From assembly GCF_030283205.1 (NCBI RefSeq), contig NZ_JASNWF010000022.1, forward strand, positions 62,001 to 126,000: a DNA stretch of 64,000 bases, written 5' to 3'. Below the pieces are notes generated by a model that searched no databases, was not told the DNA's origin, and saw only the letters and a list, made by a program, of their open reading frames with translations. The DNA comes from Actinomadura opuntiae (GTDB lineage Bacteria; Actinomycetota; Actinomycetes; Streptosporangiales; Streptosporangiaceae). The stretch's first letter is position 1. Every line of letters starts with the position of its first letter. The position numbers were made by a program, and so were the translations under genes. This document shows, piece after piece, positions 41,190 through 49,520 of this stretch.

Positions 41190-41532
41190 CCGCGGGCCCG
41201 CGCGGCGCTATCCGGCGGCGTCCGGAAGCCTCGTGGAACCGAAGAGCGGCAGCACCGCGAAGGCGGCGATCAGCCGGTGCGGCGGTGCGAACTCCCCCAC
41301 GGTCAATGCCTCCCCTTCCGCGGTGCGGGTCCCGGCGCACCGGCGCTTTCGCGCGACCGCGCCGCTGCCCGGCGTCAGCCCATTGCGGGACCCGGCGGCG
41401 CGGCGTTCCAGATCTGCTCTCGCATGCGGTTCCTTCGCCGTGCCCGGCCCCTGGAAATAGGGTCGGCGGCGGCACTCGGGAAAGGCGGATCGCCTCGTCC
41501 GCGGCCGCGTGCGCGGCGGCCGGGAACGGTGC
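41190..41532. other. Intergenic region with no supported gene
   Basis: The 343 bases between the CBS and Lsr2 genes are open in several frames, but none has a start signal or a recognisable domain. A small GC hairpin near 41504-41517 could end the lsr2 transcript. I see nothing else. Confidence 0.5.
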
Positions 41533-41856
41533 TCAGTGAGCGGCCTCGTACTGCTGGACGACGTTCGCCGGGATGCGGCCGCGGTCGTTGACCGGGATGC
41601 CCGCCGACCTGGCCCACTCCCGGATCTCCGCGCTGCGCTCGCGGTTGCTCGCCGTCCGCGTCGCGGCCTTGCGGCCGGCCGGGCGCGCCTTGCGCGCCTT
41701 CTCCTGGAAGGGCGCGACGGCCTTGCGGAGCTTGGCCGCGTTCTTCTTGTTCAGGTCGATCTCGTACGCCCTGCCGTCGAGCGCGAACGACACCGTTTCC
41801 ACCGCCGCGCCGCCGTCGAGGTCATCGACCAGTGAGACCTGGACCTTCTGTGCCAT
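41533..41856 (-). CDS. lsr2: Lsr2 nucleoid-associated protein
   Basis: The 107-residue protein matches Lsr2: an N-terminal dimerisation domain (MAQKVQVSLVDDLDGGAAVETVSFALDGRAYEIDLN), a basic linker, and a C-terminal DNA-binding domain with the AT-hook-like RGR at 92-94 (VNDRGRIPANVVQQY). It bridges AT-rich DNA and silences horizontally acquired genes. The start is ATG 41856, with GGAGACGG upstream. Its own promoter region (about 41880-41960) is clearly more AT-rich than its surroundings, which would allow self-binding. Confidence 0.97.
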   Translation of the reverse strand: MAQKVQVSLVDDLDGGAAVETVSFALDGRAYEIDLNKKNAAKLRKAVAPFQEKARKARPAGRKAATRTASNRERSAEIREWARSAGIPVNDRGRIPANVVQQYEAAH

Positions 41857-42208
41857 GAGCCGTCTCCGTTCCGTTTTATTGGTCAGTTCGAAGAATAGTA
41901 GATGCTCGGCGGCCGCGGTATTGGCGGAACCCCGATTAATGTATTTCCCCAACAGGTGAGGATTTCGTCATGCGGGGGCATCGCGGCGGCCGGGAATCCG
42001 ATGCCGGGGTCAGCGCGGCGCCAAGCGCTCCTGACCCGCGCGGCCGCGCCGGGCACCGGCGGCGACCGCCCGGCGCCCGGCGCCGCGCGGGCCGGGGGCC
42101 GCCGCGGCCTCGCGTCCGAAGAAACTTCACGTTCGCATCTGGACAGCCCTCTTACCAGACGGTAGTAAAGATCAGCCCCCTGTTTCCCCCCGGTCCCGGA
42201 GCCGCCCC
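41857..42208. other. Control region between lsr2 and the secreted hydrolase gene
   Basis: The lsr2-proximal 90 bases are AT-rich for this genome. Near the hydrolase gene, TTACC (42152-42156) and GGTAGTAA (42161-42168) form an imperfect palindrome around AGAC that could be an operator. No coding sequence is supported in the 352 bases. Confidence 0.45.
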
Positions 42209-43957
42209 ATGCCGCGCCGTCGCGCCGTCCTGTCCACCTCGCTCGCCGCGCTGCTGGCGGCCGGCGGCGTCAGCGCCCTGCCGGCCCACGCGGCCGACGC
42301 CTACACCGTCAAGACGCTGCACTTCGACGTCGCGGTCGGCCCGAAGCACGACCAGCACTGCGACGTCGTCGGCGACCTGTACCTGCCGTCCGCCGCGTCC
42401 GCCGCGAACCGGGTACCGGCCGTCCTGACGACCAACGGCTTCGGCGGCTCCAAGGACGACCAGGCCGGGTTCGCCAAGACCTACGCGCAGCGCGGCTACG
42501 CCGTGCTGTCCTATTCCGGCCTCGGATTCGGCGGCAGCGGCTGCCGCATCACCCTCGACCATCCCGATTGGGACGGCGCCGCGGCGAGCCAACTGGTCGA
42601 TTTCCTGGCCGGGAAGAAAGCCGCCAAGGACGGGACGCGGCTGAACGCCGTGAAGCTCGACGCCACCGGGGACCCGCGCGTCGGCATGGTCGGCGGCTCC
42701 TACGGCGGCCAGATCCAGTTCGCCGCCGCCGGCGTCGACCGCCGCATCGACACGATCGTCCCGATGATCACCTGGCGCGACCTGCGGTACTCGCTCGCGC
42801 CCAACAACCAGCTCGTGGACGGCAGGCTCAGCACCGACCCGGGCGTCACCAAGCTGGTGTGGGCGCTCGGGTTCTTCGGCGAGGGCGTCTCCGCCGGCCT
42901 CACCAACGGACAGGTCGACCCCGGCCGGCTGGTCGGCTGCCCGAACTTCCCGACGATCCTGTGCCAGGCCGTCGGCGAGAGCCTGGCCTTCGGCGTGCCG
43001 CAGCAGGCGAGCATGGCGTACATGAAGGCCGCGTCCGTCGCGTCCTACATGCCGAAGATCAAGGTGCCGACGCTGATCGTGCAGGGCGAGACCGACAGCC
43101 TCTTCGACCTGCAGGAGGGCACCGCCACCTACCGGCAGCTCGCCGCGCAGCACACCCCGGTGAAGATGATCTGGCAGTCGTCCGGGCACAGCGGCGGGCA
43201 GGTCCCCGGCGACGGCGACCTCGCCGACGTCTCCGGCGGCTACACCGCGCAGCGCGTCGCCGCCTGGTTCGACCACTACCTCAAGGGCACCTCCACCGGC
43301 ACCGGCCCGGCGTTCGCCTACTTCCGCCCGTGGGTGGCGTACCAGGGCAACGCCGCGCCCGCCTACGGCACCGCGGCCGCCAGCCCCCGGACGCTCTACC
43401 TGTCCGGCAAGGACAAGCTGGTCACCGACCGCGCGTCGGTCGTCGCGGGCAGCGCGAGCTACGGCAACCTGCCGTGGATCCCGACGTCGTTCTCCGAGGT
43501 GTCCGCCGTGCAGGGCGCGCTCGGCCTGGACGACGTCCCGCCCGCCGACGCTCCGGGAACCTACGTCGCCTGGACGGGCGCCCCGCTCGCCGCCGACACC
43601 GACGTGGTCGGCTCCCCCACCCTGAAGGTCCGGCTGGACTCCCCCGCCGCCGTGCGGTCGCAGCGCTCGGGCGTCAACGGCCGCCTCATCCTGTTCGCCA
43701 AGCTCTACGACGTCGCGCCGGACGGCTCGGTGTCGCTCGTCCACCGGCTCGTCTCGCCGGTGCGGGTCGCCGACGTGCGCCGGCCGCTGGCCGTGCAGCT
43801 GCCCTCGATCGTGCACCGGTTCGCCAAGGGGCACCGGCTGCGCGTCGCCGTCGCCTCCAGCGACCTGTCCTACCTGGGCAACCGGACCGTGCTGCCGGTC
43901 ACCGTCCGCACCGGCCCCGCCGACCCCGGCGCGCTCACCCTGCCGACCCTGCGGTAG
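42209..43957 (+). CDS. Secreted CocE/S15-family alpha/beta hydrolase
   Basis: The 582-residue protein has a signal peptide (SLAALLAAGGVSALPAHA) and an S15/CocE hydrolase domain: nucleophile Ser in GGSYGGQ, Asp in VQGETDSLFD and His in SSGHSGGQ. The last third is the jelly-roll C-terminal domain of X-Pro dipeptidyl-peptidases and cocaine esterase (SPTLKVRLDSPAAV to the end). It would cleave peptides or esters outside the cell. The start ATG follows a CCCGGAGC sequence. A second secreted member of the same superfamily lies at 57745-59730, with little residue identity by eye. Confidence 0.88.
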   Translation: MPRRRAVLSTSLAALLAAGGVSALPAHAADAYTVKTLHFDVAVGPKHDQHCDVVGDLYLPSAASAANRVPAVLTTNGFGGSKDDQAGFAKTYAQRGYAVLSYSGLGFGGSGCRITLDHPDWDGAAASQLVDFLAGKKAAKDGTRLNAVKLDATGDPRVGMVGGSYGGQIQFAAAGVDRRIDTIVPMITWRDLRYSLAPNNQLVDGRLSTDPGVTKLVWALGFFGEGVSAGLTNGQVDPGRLVGCPNFPTILCQAVGESLAFGVPQQASMAYMKAASVASYMPKIKVPTLIVQGETDSLFDLQEGTATYRQLAAQHTPVKMIWQSSGHSGGQVPGDGDLADVSGGYTAQRVAAWFDHYLKGTSTGTGPAFAYFRPWVAYQGNAAPAYGTAAASPRTLYLSGKDKLVTDRASVVAGSASYGNLPWIPTSFSEVSAVQGALGLDDVPPADAPGTYVAWTGAPLAADTDVVGSPTLKVRLDSPAAVRSQRSGVNGRLILFAKLYDVAPDGSVSLVHRLVSPVRVADVRRPLAVQLPSIVHRFAKGHRLRVAVASSDLSYLGNRTVLPVTVRTGPADPGALTLPTLR

Positions 43958-44031
43958 GCGTACCGGGGACCGTCGCCGGTTCGTCTCCGCACCGGGCGGA
44001 CCGGCGGACGAAATGATCGTAAGCTGGCGGC

Positions 44032-44595
44032 ATGTCCGACGATCGCCCCTCATGCACGTGCGTGATCTGTCGCGACTACGGCGACCGCGACCGTCTGGAC
44101 AACTTCCAGCTCCGCACCATCGTCCACATCACCCAGTACGGCTGGAGCGTCGTGCTGGTCCAGCCCGACGCCGACGGCCCCGGCTGGGCGTACACCATCG
44201 GCCTGTGGCACAGCCACCGCGCGCCCGAGCTGGCGCTGTTCGGCGGCGACGTGTACGAGACCGAGGAGGTGCTCAACGCCCTCGGCCGGGACGCCGCGGG
44301 CGGCCGGCCGCCCTCCGACGGCGAGCGCCGCGACGGCGCCGTCCGCGGCCAGACCGCCGCGTTCCGCTCCGTCGACCCGCGCTGGTACGAGGGGCTGCTC
44401 CGCGGCGCCGTCGCCTTCTACCGCCGCCCGCCGCTGCCGTTCCTGCAGGTCGTCTGGCCCAACGCCGACGGCCTGTTCCCCTGGCAGCCCGGCACCGACC
44501 TGCCGTTCCGGCACTCCCAGCCGTGGCTGTGGCTCGCCCCGTCGCAGCATCCCGCCGGCGCCTGGACGCGGCGCCACACGGCCGGCCGCGCCTGA
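44032..44595 (+). CDS. DUF4262-type small protein
   Basis: The 187-residue protein matches the DUF4262 family: CTCVICRDYGDRD at the N-terminus, WSVVLVQPDADGPGWAYTIGLWHSHRAPELALFG in the middle, and a C-terminal PFLQVVWPNADGLFPWQPG. Its function is unknown; the CxCxxC-like cysteines could bind metal. A -10-like TAAGCT (44020-44025) ends six bases before ATG 44032 and there is no ribosome-binding site, so the mRNA is probably leaderless. It is a stand-alone gene. Confidence 0.88.
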   Translation: MSDDRPSCTCVICRDYGDRDRLDNFQLRTIVHITQYGWSVVLVQPDADGPGWAYTIGLWHSHRAPELALFGGDVYETEEVLNALGRDAAGGRPPSDGERRDGAVRGQTAAFRSVDPRWYEGLLRGAVAFYRRPPLPFLQVVWPNADGLFPWQPGTDLPFRHSQPWLWLAPSQHPAGAWTRRHTAGRA

Positions 44596-44702
44596 ACCGC
44601 CCCGACCGCAGCACGGGCCGATCCCGCACGAACCGATCCCGCGCGGCCGAGCGAGCACGTCCGAACGGGCGCGATCCGGCCGGCAGGGCATACGATCGGC
44701 GG

Positions 44703-45233
44703 GTGTACGGGCCGATCGCCGAGACCATCCGGACCCAGCGCCTCGTCCTGGAGCCGCTGGCGGTCCACCACGCCGAGGAGATGGCCCCGGTCCTGGACGA
44801 CCCGCGCCTGCACACCTACATCGGCGGCGAGCCGCTCACCCTCGAGGAGCTGCGCGCTCGCTACGAGCACCTGGTCGCCGGGCCCGCGCCGTTCCACCAG
44901 GAGTACTGGCTCAACTGGATCGTCCGCCGCGCCCGCGACGGGCAGGCCGTCGGCTACGTCCAGGCGACGGTCACCCCCTCGGCGGACGGCCCGCAGGCGT
45001 CGGTCGCCTGGGTGATCGGCATGCCGTACCAGGGGTTCGGCTTCGCGACCGAGGCCGCCCGCGCGCTGGTCGGCTGGCTCACCGGGCACGGCATCGCGGG
45101 GATCACCGCGGCGATCCATCCGGACAACCGGGCGTCGGCGGCCGTCGCGTCCCGCCTCGGGATGCGCCCCACCGCCGAGGCCGCCGACGGCGAGACGATC
45201 TGGCGCCCGCCACGCGCGGACCCGGCGCCGTGA
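44703..45233 (+). CDS. GNAT-family N-acetyltransferase
   Basis: The 176-residue protein begins with the RimJ/RimL-type strand (IRTQRLVLEPLAVHHAEEMAPVLDDPRLHTYIGG) and has the acetyl-CoA loop region near IGMPYQGFGFATEAARALVGWL, followed by HPDNRASAAVASRLGM. It would acetylate a small molecule or a protein N-terminus. GTG 44703 lies six bases after TACGAT (44691-44696), a leaderless arrangement. The acceptor cannot be predicted. Confidence 0.9.
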   Translation: MYGPIAETIRTQRLVLEPLAVHHAEEMAPVLDDPRLHTYIGGEPLTLEELRARYEHLVAGPAPFHQEYWLNWIVRRARDGQAVGYVQATVTPSADGPQASVAWVIGMPYQGFGFATEAARALVGWLTGHGIAGITAAIHPDNRASAAVASRLGMRPTAEAADGETIWRPPRADPAP

Positions 45234-45340
45234 CACTCGGATATCGGGCCGTGCCGGGCGGGAGGAGCGGGAGTAAGCCAGAATCGACGGGGAACGCGCT
45301 GCGGGGCAGGCGGCATCGGTCGGTCGACGAGAGGGAGCAC

Positions 45341-47434
45341 ATGCGGGAGGTCTGGCCCGGGGATCCGTATCCGCTGGGGGCCACCTGGGACGGCACCGGC
45401 ACGAACTTCGCGCTGTTCTCGGAGGTGGCCCGGCGGGTCGAGCTGTGCCTGTTCGACGCCGACGGGACCGAGACGCGCCGCGAGCTGCCCGAGGTGGACG
45501 GGTTCGTCTGGCACGGGTACCTGCCCGGCGTCGGGCCCGGGCAGCGCTACGGCTACCGGGTGCACGGCCCGTTCGACCCGCGCGAGGGGCACCGCTGCAA
45601 CCCGGCGAAGCTGCTGCTGGACCCGTACGGCAAGGCGGTGGAGGGCGGCGTCCGCTGGCACGAGTCGCTGTTCTCCTACCGGTTCGCCGACCCGGACGCG
45701 CCGAACGAGGACGACAGCGCCCCGTACATGCCGAAGAACGTCGTCATCAACCCGTTCTTCGACTGGGGCGACGACCGGCCGCCGCGCGTCCCGTACCACG
45801 AGAGCGTGATCTACGAGGCGCACGTCAAGGGGCTGACGAAGCTGCATCCGGGCATCCCGGAGGAGCAGCGCGGCACCTACGCGGGCCTCGGCCACCCGGT
45901 GATGATCGACCATCTGGTCGACCTCGGGGTGACCGCCGTCGAGCTGATGCCGGTGCACCAGTCGATCCCCGAGCACGCCCTGGTGGCGCGCGGCCTCGAC
46001 AACTACTGGGGCTACAACACGATCGGGTTCTTCGCCCCGCACAACGCCTACAGCTCCTCCGGGCAGGCCGGCGAGCAGGTGCTGGAGTTCAAGGCGATGG
46101 TCCGCGCCCTGCACGAGGCGGGCATCGAGGTCATCCTGGACGTGGTCTACAACCACACCGCGGAGGGCGACCACCTCGGGCCGACGCTGTCGTTCCGCGG
46201 CATCGACAACGCGTCCTACTACCGGCTCCGCGACGACGACAAGCGCTACCACCTCGACTACACCGGCTGCGGCAACTCCCTGAACGTCCGCAATCCGCAC
46301 GCGCTGCAGCTGATCATGGACTCGCTGCGCTACTGGATCCTGGAGATGCACGTCGACGGGTTCCGCTTCGACCTCGCCTCCGCGCTGGCCCGCGAGTTGC
46401 ACGACGTCGACCGGCTCGCCGCGTTCTTCGACCTCGTCCAGCAGGACCCGGTCGTCTCGCAGGTCAAGCTGATCGCCGAGCCGTGGGACGTCGGCGAGGG
46501 CGGCTACCAGGTCGGCAACTTCCCGCCGCTGTGGACCGAGTGGAACGGCAAGTACCGCGACACCGTCCGCGACTTCTGGCGCGGCTCGTACGCGACGATG
46601 CCGGAGTTCGCGTCCCGGCTGACCGGCTCGTCGGACCTGTACGAGCACAGCTCGCGGCGCCCGTTCGCGTCCATCAACTTCGTGACCTGCCACGACGGGT
46701 TCACGCTCACCGACCTGGTCTCCTACGACCACAAGCACAACGAGGCCAACGGCGAGGACGGCCGCGACGGCACCGACGACAACCGGTCCTGGAACTGCGG
46801 CCAGGAGGGCCCCACCCGCGACCCCGGCGTGCTGGAGCTGCGGGCCCGCCAGCGCCGCAACTTCCTCGCCACGCTGTTCCTGTCGCAGGGCGTCCCGATG
46901 CTGCTGCACGGCGACGAGCTGGGCCGCACCCAGCGCGGCAACAACAACGTCTACTGCCAGGACAACGAGCTCGCCTGGGTGAACTGGGACGACCCGGGCG
47001 ACATGGAGTTCATCCGGATCCTGTCGCGGCTGCGGCACGACCACCCGGTGTTCCGGCGCCGCCGCTTCTTCACCGGAATCGGCACCGGCGCCGCCGCCGC
47101 CGACATCGCCTGGCTCACCCCGGCCGGCGAGAGCATGACCGACCAGGACTGGAACGTCGGCTTCGCCAAGTCCCTCGGCGTGTTCCTCAACGGCGACGCG
47201 ATCAGCGAGCCCGACCCGCGCGGCCGGACCGTCAGCGACGACTCGTTCCTGCTGCTGATCAACGCCGGGTCCGAGGCGGTCGGGTTCACCCTCCCGGGCG
47301 CCGAGTACGGCGACCGCTGGGAGTTCGTCCTGGACACCGCCGACCCGGCCGCCGCGGGCGAGCGCGCCCGCGTCAAGGCCCGCGACGAGATCACCGTGCT
47401 CGCCCGCTCGCTGACGGTGCTGCGCCGCGGCTAG
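45341..47434 (+). CDS. glgX: Glycogen debranching enzyme GlgX
   Basis: The 697-residue enzyme hydrolyses alpha-1,6 branch points of limit dextrin. An N-terminal CBM48/isoamylase domain (PLGATWDGTGTNFALFSEVARRVELCLFD) precedes the family 13 barrel. Catalytic-region motifs are visible: VILDVVYNHTAEG, HVDGFRFDLAS with the nucleophile Asp, LIAEPWDVGEGG with the acid Glu, and FVTCHDGFTLTDLV. The C-terminal domain is the usual short beta sandwich. ATG 45341 has GAGGGAG upstream. No other glycogen gene lies next to it. Confidence 0.96.
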   Translation: MREVWPGDPYPLGATWDGTGTNFALFSEVARRVELCLFDADGTETRRELPEVDGFVWHGYLPGVGPGQRYGYRVHGPFDPREGHRCNPAKLLLDPYGKAVEGGVRWHESLFSYRFADPDAPNEDDSAPYMPKNVVINPFFDWGDDRPPRVPYHESVIYEAHVKGLTKLHPGIPEEQRGTYAGLGHPVMIDHLVDLGVTAVELMPVHQSIPEHALVARGLDNYWGYNTIGFFAPHNAYSSSGQAGEQVLEFKAMVRALHEAGIEVILDVVYNHTAEGDHLGPTLSFRGIDNASYYRLRDDDKRYHLDYTGCGNSLNVRNPHALQLIMDSLRYWILEMHVDGFRFDLASALARELHDVDRLAAFFDLVQQDPVVSQVKLIAEPWDVGEGGYQVGNFPPLWTEWNGKYRDTVRDFWRGSYATMPEFASRLTGSSDLYEHSSRRPFASINFVTCHDGFTLTDLVSYDHKHNEANGEDGRDGTDDNRSWNCGQEGPTRDPGVLELRARQRRNFLATLFLSQGVPMLLHGDELGRTQRGNNNVYCQDNELAWVNWDDPGDMEFIRILSRLRHDHPVFRRRRFFTGIGTGAAAADIAWLTPAGESMTDQDWNVGFAKSLGVFLNGDAISEPDPRGRTVSDDSFLLLINAGSEAVGFTLPGAEYGDRWEFVLDTADPAAAGERARVKARDEITVLARSLTVLRRG

Positions 47435-47449
47435 CCCGCCGCGCCCGGC

Positions 47450-47503
47450 TGCTCTGCCAGGTGCGGTCCCTCTCTCAGGCTCGGTTGCTCCGTCAGGTTC
47501 GAC
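47450..47503. repeat. Three tandem imperfect 18-mers between convergent genes
   Basis: TGCTCTGCCAGGTGCGGT (47450-47467), CCCTCTCTCAGGCTCGGT (47468-47485) and TGCTCCGTCAGGTTCGAC (47486-47503) align over 18 bases, with CAGG always at the same offset. The array fills the gap after glgX and reaches the end of the next, convergent gene. It forms no obvious hairpin. Confidence 0.6.
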
Positions 47504-47894
47504 TCACCTCCATGGCGGTGAGGAAGACCAGGACGAACGTCGTGACCGCGACCACGCCGTGGAAGGCCACGGCGGTGGCCGGGAACGTCTGGTCGCGGCC
47601 GCGCGCGTGCCGGCCGCCGCCCCCGACGAGCCAGCGCGTCAGCAGCATGAACCCCTGCAGGATGACGACGAGCAGCGCGGCGAACGCGACCCAGGCGTAG
47701 GCGGCGCTGGAGGTCACCAGGTAGCCGATCCAGACGCAGAGCCCCAGCACGGCGGCCAGCGGATGGCCGATGACCACCAGGACCGGGAACCGGGTCACCT
47801 TCGTGCCCCGTCCCCCGCTCGTCAGCCATTTGATCAGCAGGTAGCCGCCGGCCGCGGCGGCGAGGACCCACGCGGCAAGTGCGGCGAACTCCAC
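47493..47894 (-). CDS. Small four-helix membrane protein, unknown
   Basis: The 133-residue protein starts at GTG 47894 with AAAGGAG upstream. Four hydrophobic helices are visible at about residues 3-24, 37-60, 66-88 and 108-128, with a basic Gly-rich loop before the last (GGGGRHARGRDQ). I do not recognise the family. It stands alone, convergent with glgX, and its 3' end lies inside the last unit of an 18-bp repeat array. Confidence 0.7.
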   Translation of the reverse strand: MEFAALAAWVLAAAAGGYLLIKWLTSGGRGTKVTRFPVLVVIGHPLAAVLGLCVWIGYLVTSSAAYAWVAFAALLVVILQGFMLLTRWLVGGGGRHARGRDQTFPATAVAFHGVVAVTTFVLVFLTAMEVSRT

Positions 47895-48051
47895 CCCCCG
47901 CTCCTTTCGGTGCCGTTCTCTCGGTCCGTCCCCGGGACCAAGTGTCCCGTGCCGGCCGCCGCGCCATGACGGATTCGTGCATATTGCCGTACGCTGCGTG
48001 AGCGGAAGGGTCAGATCGGCCTTGCCTGCGGTGCAGTAACTTGTGACTTCT

Positions 48052-48774
48052 ATGCGGACTCTGACGCCTTCCCCGGACCCGGTCGACCTCGCCGAGTACT
48101 ACGCCTATCCGCCGGGCGGCGGGACGTGGCTGCGCGCCAACATGGTCGCCAGCCTGGACGGGGCGGCGCAGCGCGACGAGCGCAGCGGCGGGCTCGGCAA
48201 CCCGGCCGACCAGGAGCTGTTCCTGCTGCTGCGCGGCCTGGCCGACGTGGTGATCGTCGGCGCCCAGACGGTGCGGGCCGAGGGCTACGGGCCGGTCAGG
48301 CCGCGCGACAGCTGGGGCGGCGTGCGGGAGGGGCGGCCGCCGGTGCCGCCGCTGGCGGTCGTGTCCCGCACCCTCGACCTGGACTTCGACGCGCCGCTGT
48401 TCACCGAGGCCGCCGTCCCGACGATCGTGCTGGCCACCGCGTCCGCCGATCCGGCGCGGTTGCGGGCGGCCAAGGAGCGCGCCGACGTCGTCATCGCGGG
48501 CGACGACTCGCTGGACTTCGCCGCCGCCGTCCGGGAGCTGGAGGCGCGCGGCTTGCGGCGGCTGCTGTGCGAGGGCGGCCCCGGGGTGCTGGCGCAGATC
48601 ACGGCGGCCGGGCTGCTGGACGAGCTGTGCCTGACGCTGAGCCCGATGCTGCTCGCCGGACACCCGGCGCGGATCCTGAACGGGCCTGCCCTGCCGGTGC
48701 CGCCGGGGTTCCGCCTCGGTCACGCGCTGGAGGAGGACGACTTCCTGTTCCTGCGTTACGTGCGCAGCCGGTAG
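48052..48774 (+). CDS. RibD C-terminal-like pyrimidine reductase-family protein (copy 1)
   Basis: The 240-residue protein has the stand-alone RibD reductase fold: NMVASLDGAAQRDERSGGLGNPADQELFLLLRGLADVVIVGAQTVRAEGYG for NADPH and substrate, then VVSRTLDLDFDAPLFTEA and RLLCEGGPGVLAQITAAGLLDELCLTLSP. Riboflavin-pathway RibD carries a deaminase half that is absent here. A -10-like TAACTT ends nine bases before ATG 48052; a GTG nine bases upstream is possible. The 3' end overlaps by 19 bases the 3' end of a convergent paralogue. Confidence 0.9.
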   Translation: MRTLTPSPDPVDLAEYYAYPPGGGTWLRANMVASLDGAAQRDERSGGLGNPADQELFLLLRGLADVVIVGAQTVRAEGYGPVRPRDSWGGVREGRPPVPPLAVVSRTLDLDFDAPLFTEAAVPTIVLATASADPARLRAAKERADVVIAGDDSLDFAAAVRELEARGLRRLLCEGGPGVLAQITAAGLLDELCLTLSPMLLAGHPARILNGPALPVPPGFRLGHALEEDDFLFLRYVRSR

Positions 48775-49457
48775 CGGATGAAAAGGACCCCCTCGTCCAG
48801 GTAGACGGAGGCGGGCTCGACGGGCACCTCGGCGTCGAGCGCGCCGAGCATGCGCGTGTGGCGCGGGCTGCCCAGCAGGGCGGGCGCGATGTTGAGGCAC
48901 AGCTCGTCCACCAGCGACGCCCGGATCAGCGCGGTCGCCAGAGCAGGCCCGCCCTCGCACAGCAGGCGCTCGTGGCCGTGGTCCTCGCGCAGGACGCGGA
49001 CCGCCTCGGGAAGGTCGACGTCGTCCTCGCCCGCCGCCACCACCGGGATCCCTGGCGGGACCCGGTCCCGCGCGCGCCGCGACGTCACCACGATGGTCGG
49101 GGTCTCGGCCTCGGTGAACAGCGGCAGCGTCCAGTCGAGGTCCAGGGAGCGGCTCACCACGACGATCGGCGCGGGCGGGGCGCCCCGGCGCGCGCGCAGG
49201 TCCGCCCGCAGGCGGGCGGGGCCGAGCCGTCCGGTGCGGGCGGTCGCTGCGCCGACGAGGATCGCGTCGGCGAGCGCCCGGAGCGTCCGGAACACCCGGA
49301 AGTCGGCGGCGCCGCCGAGGCCGTCGGTCCAGCCCTCGGCGTCGGTGACCGACCCGTCGGCGCTCATGACCATGCCGATCCGCAGGCCGGGCGCGTCGCC
49401 GTACGCCTCGTACGGGTCGACGTCCTCGACGGCGGGTCCGGGCAGGAGTCGGCGCAT
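48756..49457 (-). CDS. RibD C-terminal-like pyrimidine reductase-family protein (copy 2)
   Basis: The 233-residue protein repeats the architecture of the convergent gene: GMVMSADGSVTDAEGWTDGLGGAADFRVFRTLRALADAILVGAATARTGRLG, VVSRSLDLDWTLPLFTEAETPTIVV and RLLCEGGPALATALIRASLVDELCLNIAP. The two are clearly paralogous, although they face each other and share 19 bases at the 3' ends. TAACCT ends seven bases before ATG 49457, which suggests a leaderless mRNA. They might form a heterodimer or act on different nucleotide-like substrates; this is inference. Confidence 0.9.
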   Translation of the reverse strand: MRRLLPGPAVEDVDPYEAYGDAPGLRIGMVMSADGSVTDAEGWTDGLGGAADFRVFRTLRALADAILVGAATARTGRLGPARLRADLRARRGAPPAPIVVVSRSLDLDWTLPLFTEAETPTIVVTSRRARDRVPPGIPVVAAGEDDVDLPEAVRVLREDHGHERLLCEGGPALATALIRASLVDELCLNIAPALLGSPRHTRMLGALDAEVPVEPASVYLDEGVLFIRYRLRT

Positions 49458-49520
49458 GACCTGCAGGTTATCGAGCCCCCGATGCTCCGTTCTGTCGGTG
49501 CCGGGGCGCAAGATGGGGGC

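Noticed and set aside
41190..41532. Small genes in the gap before lsr2
   Set aside because: All candidate frames lack start signals and recognisable composition.
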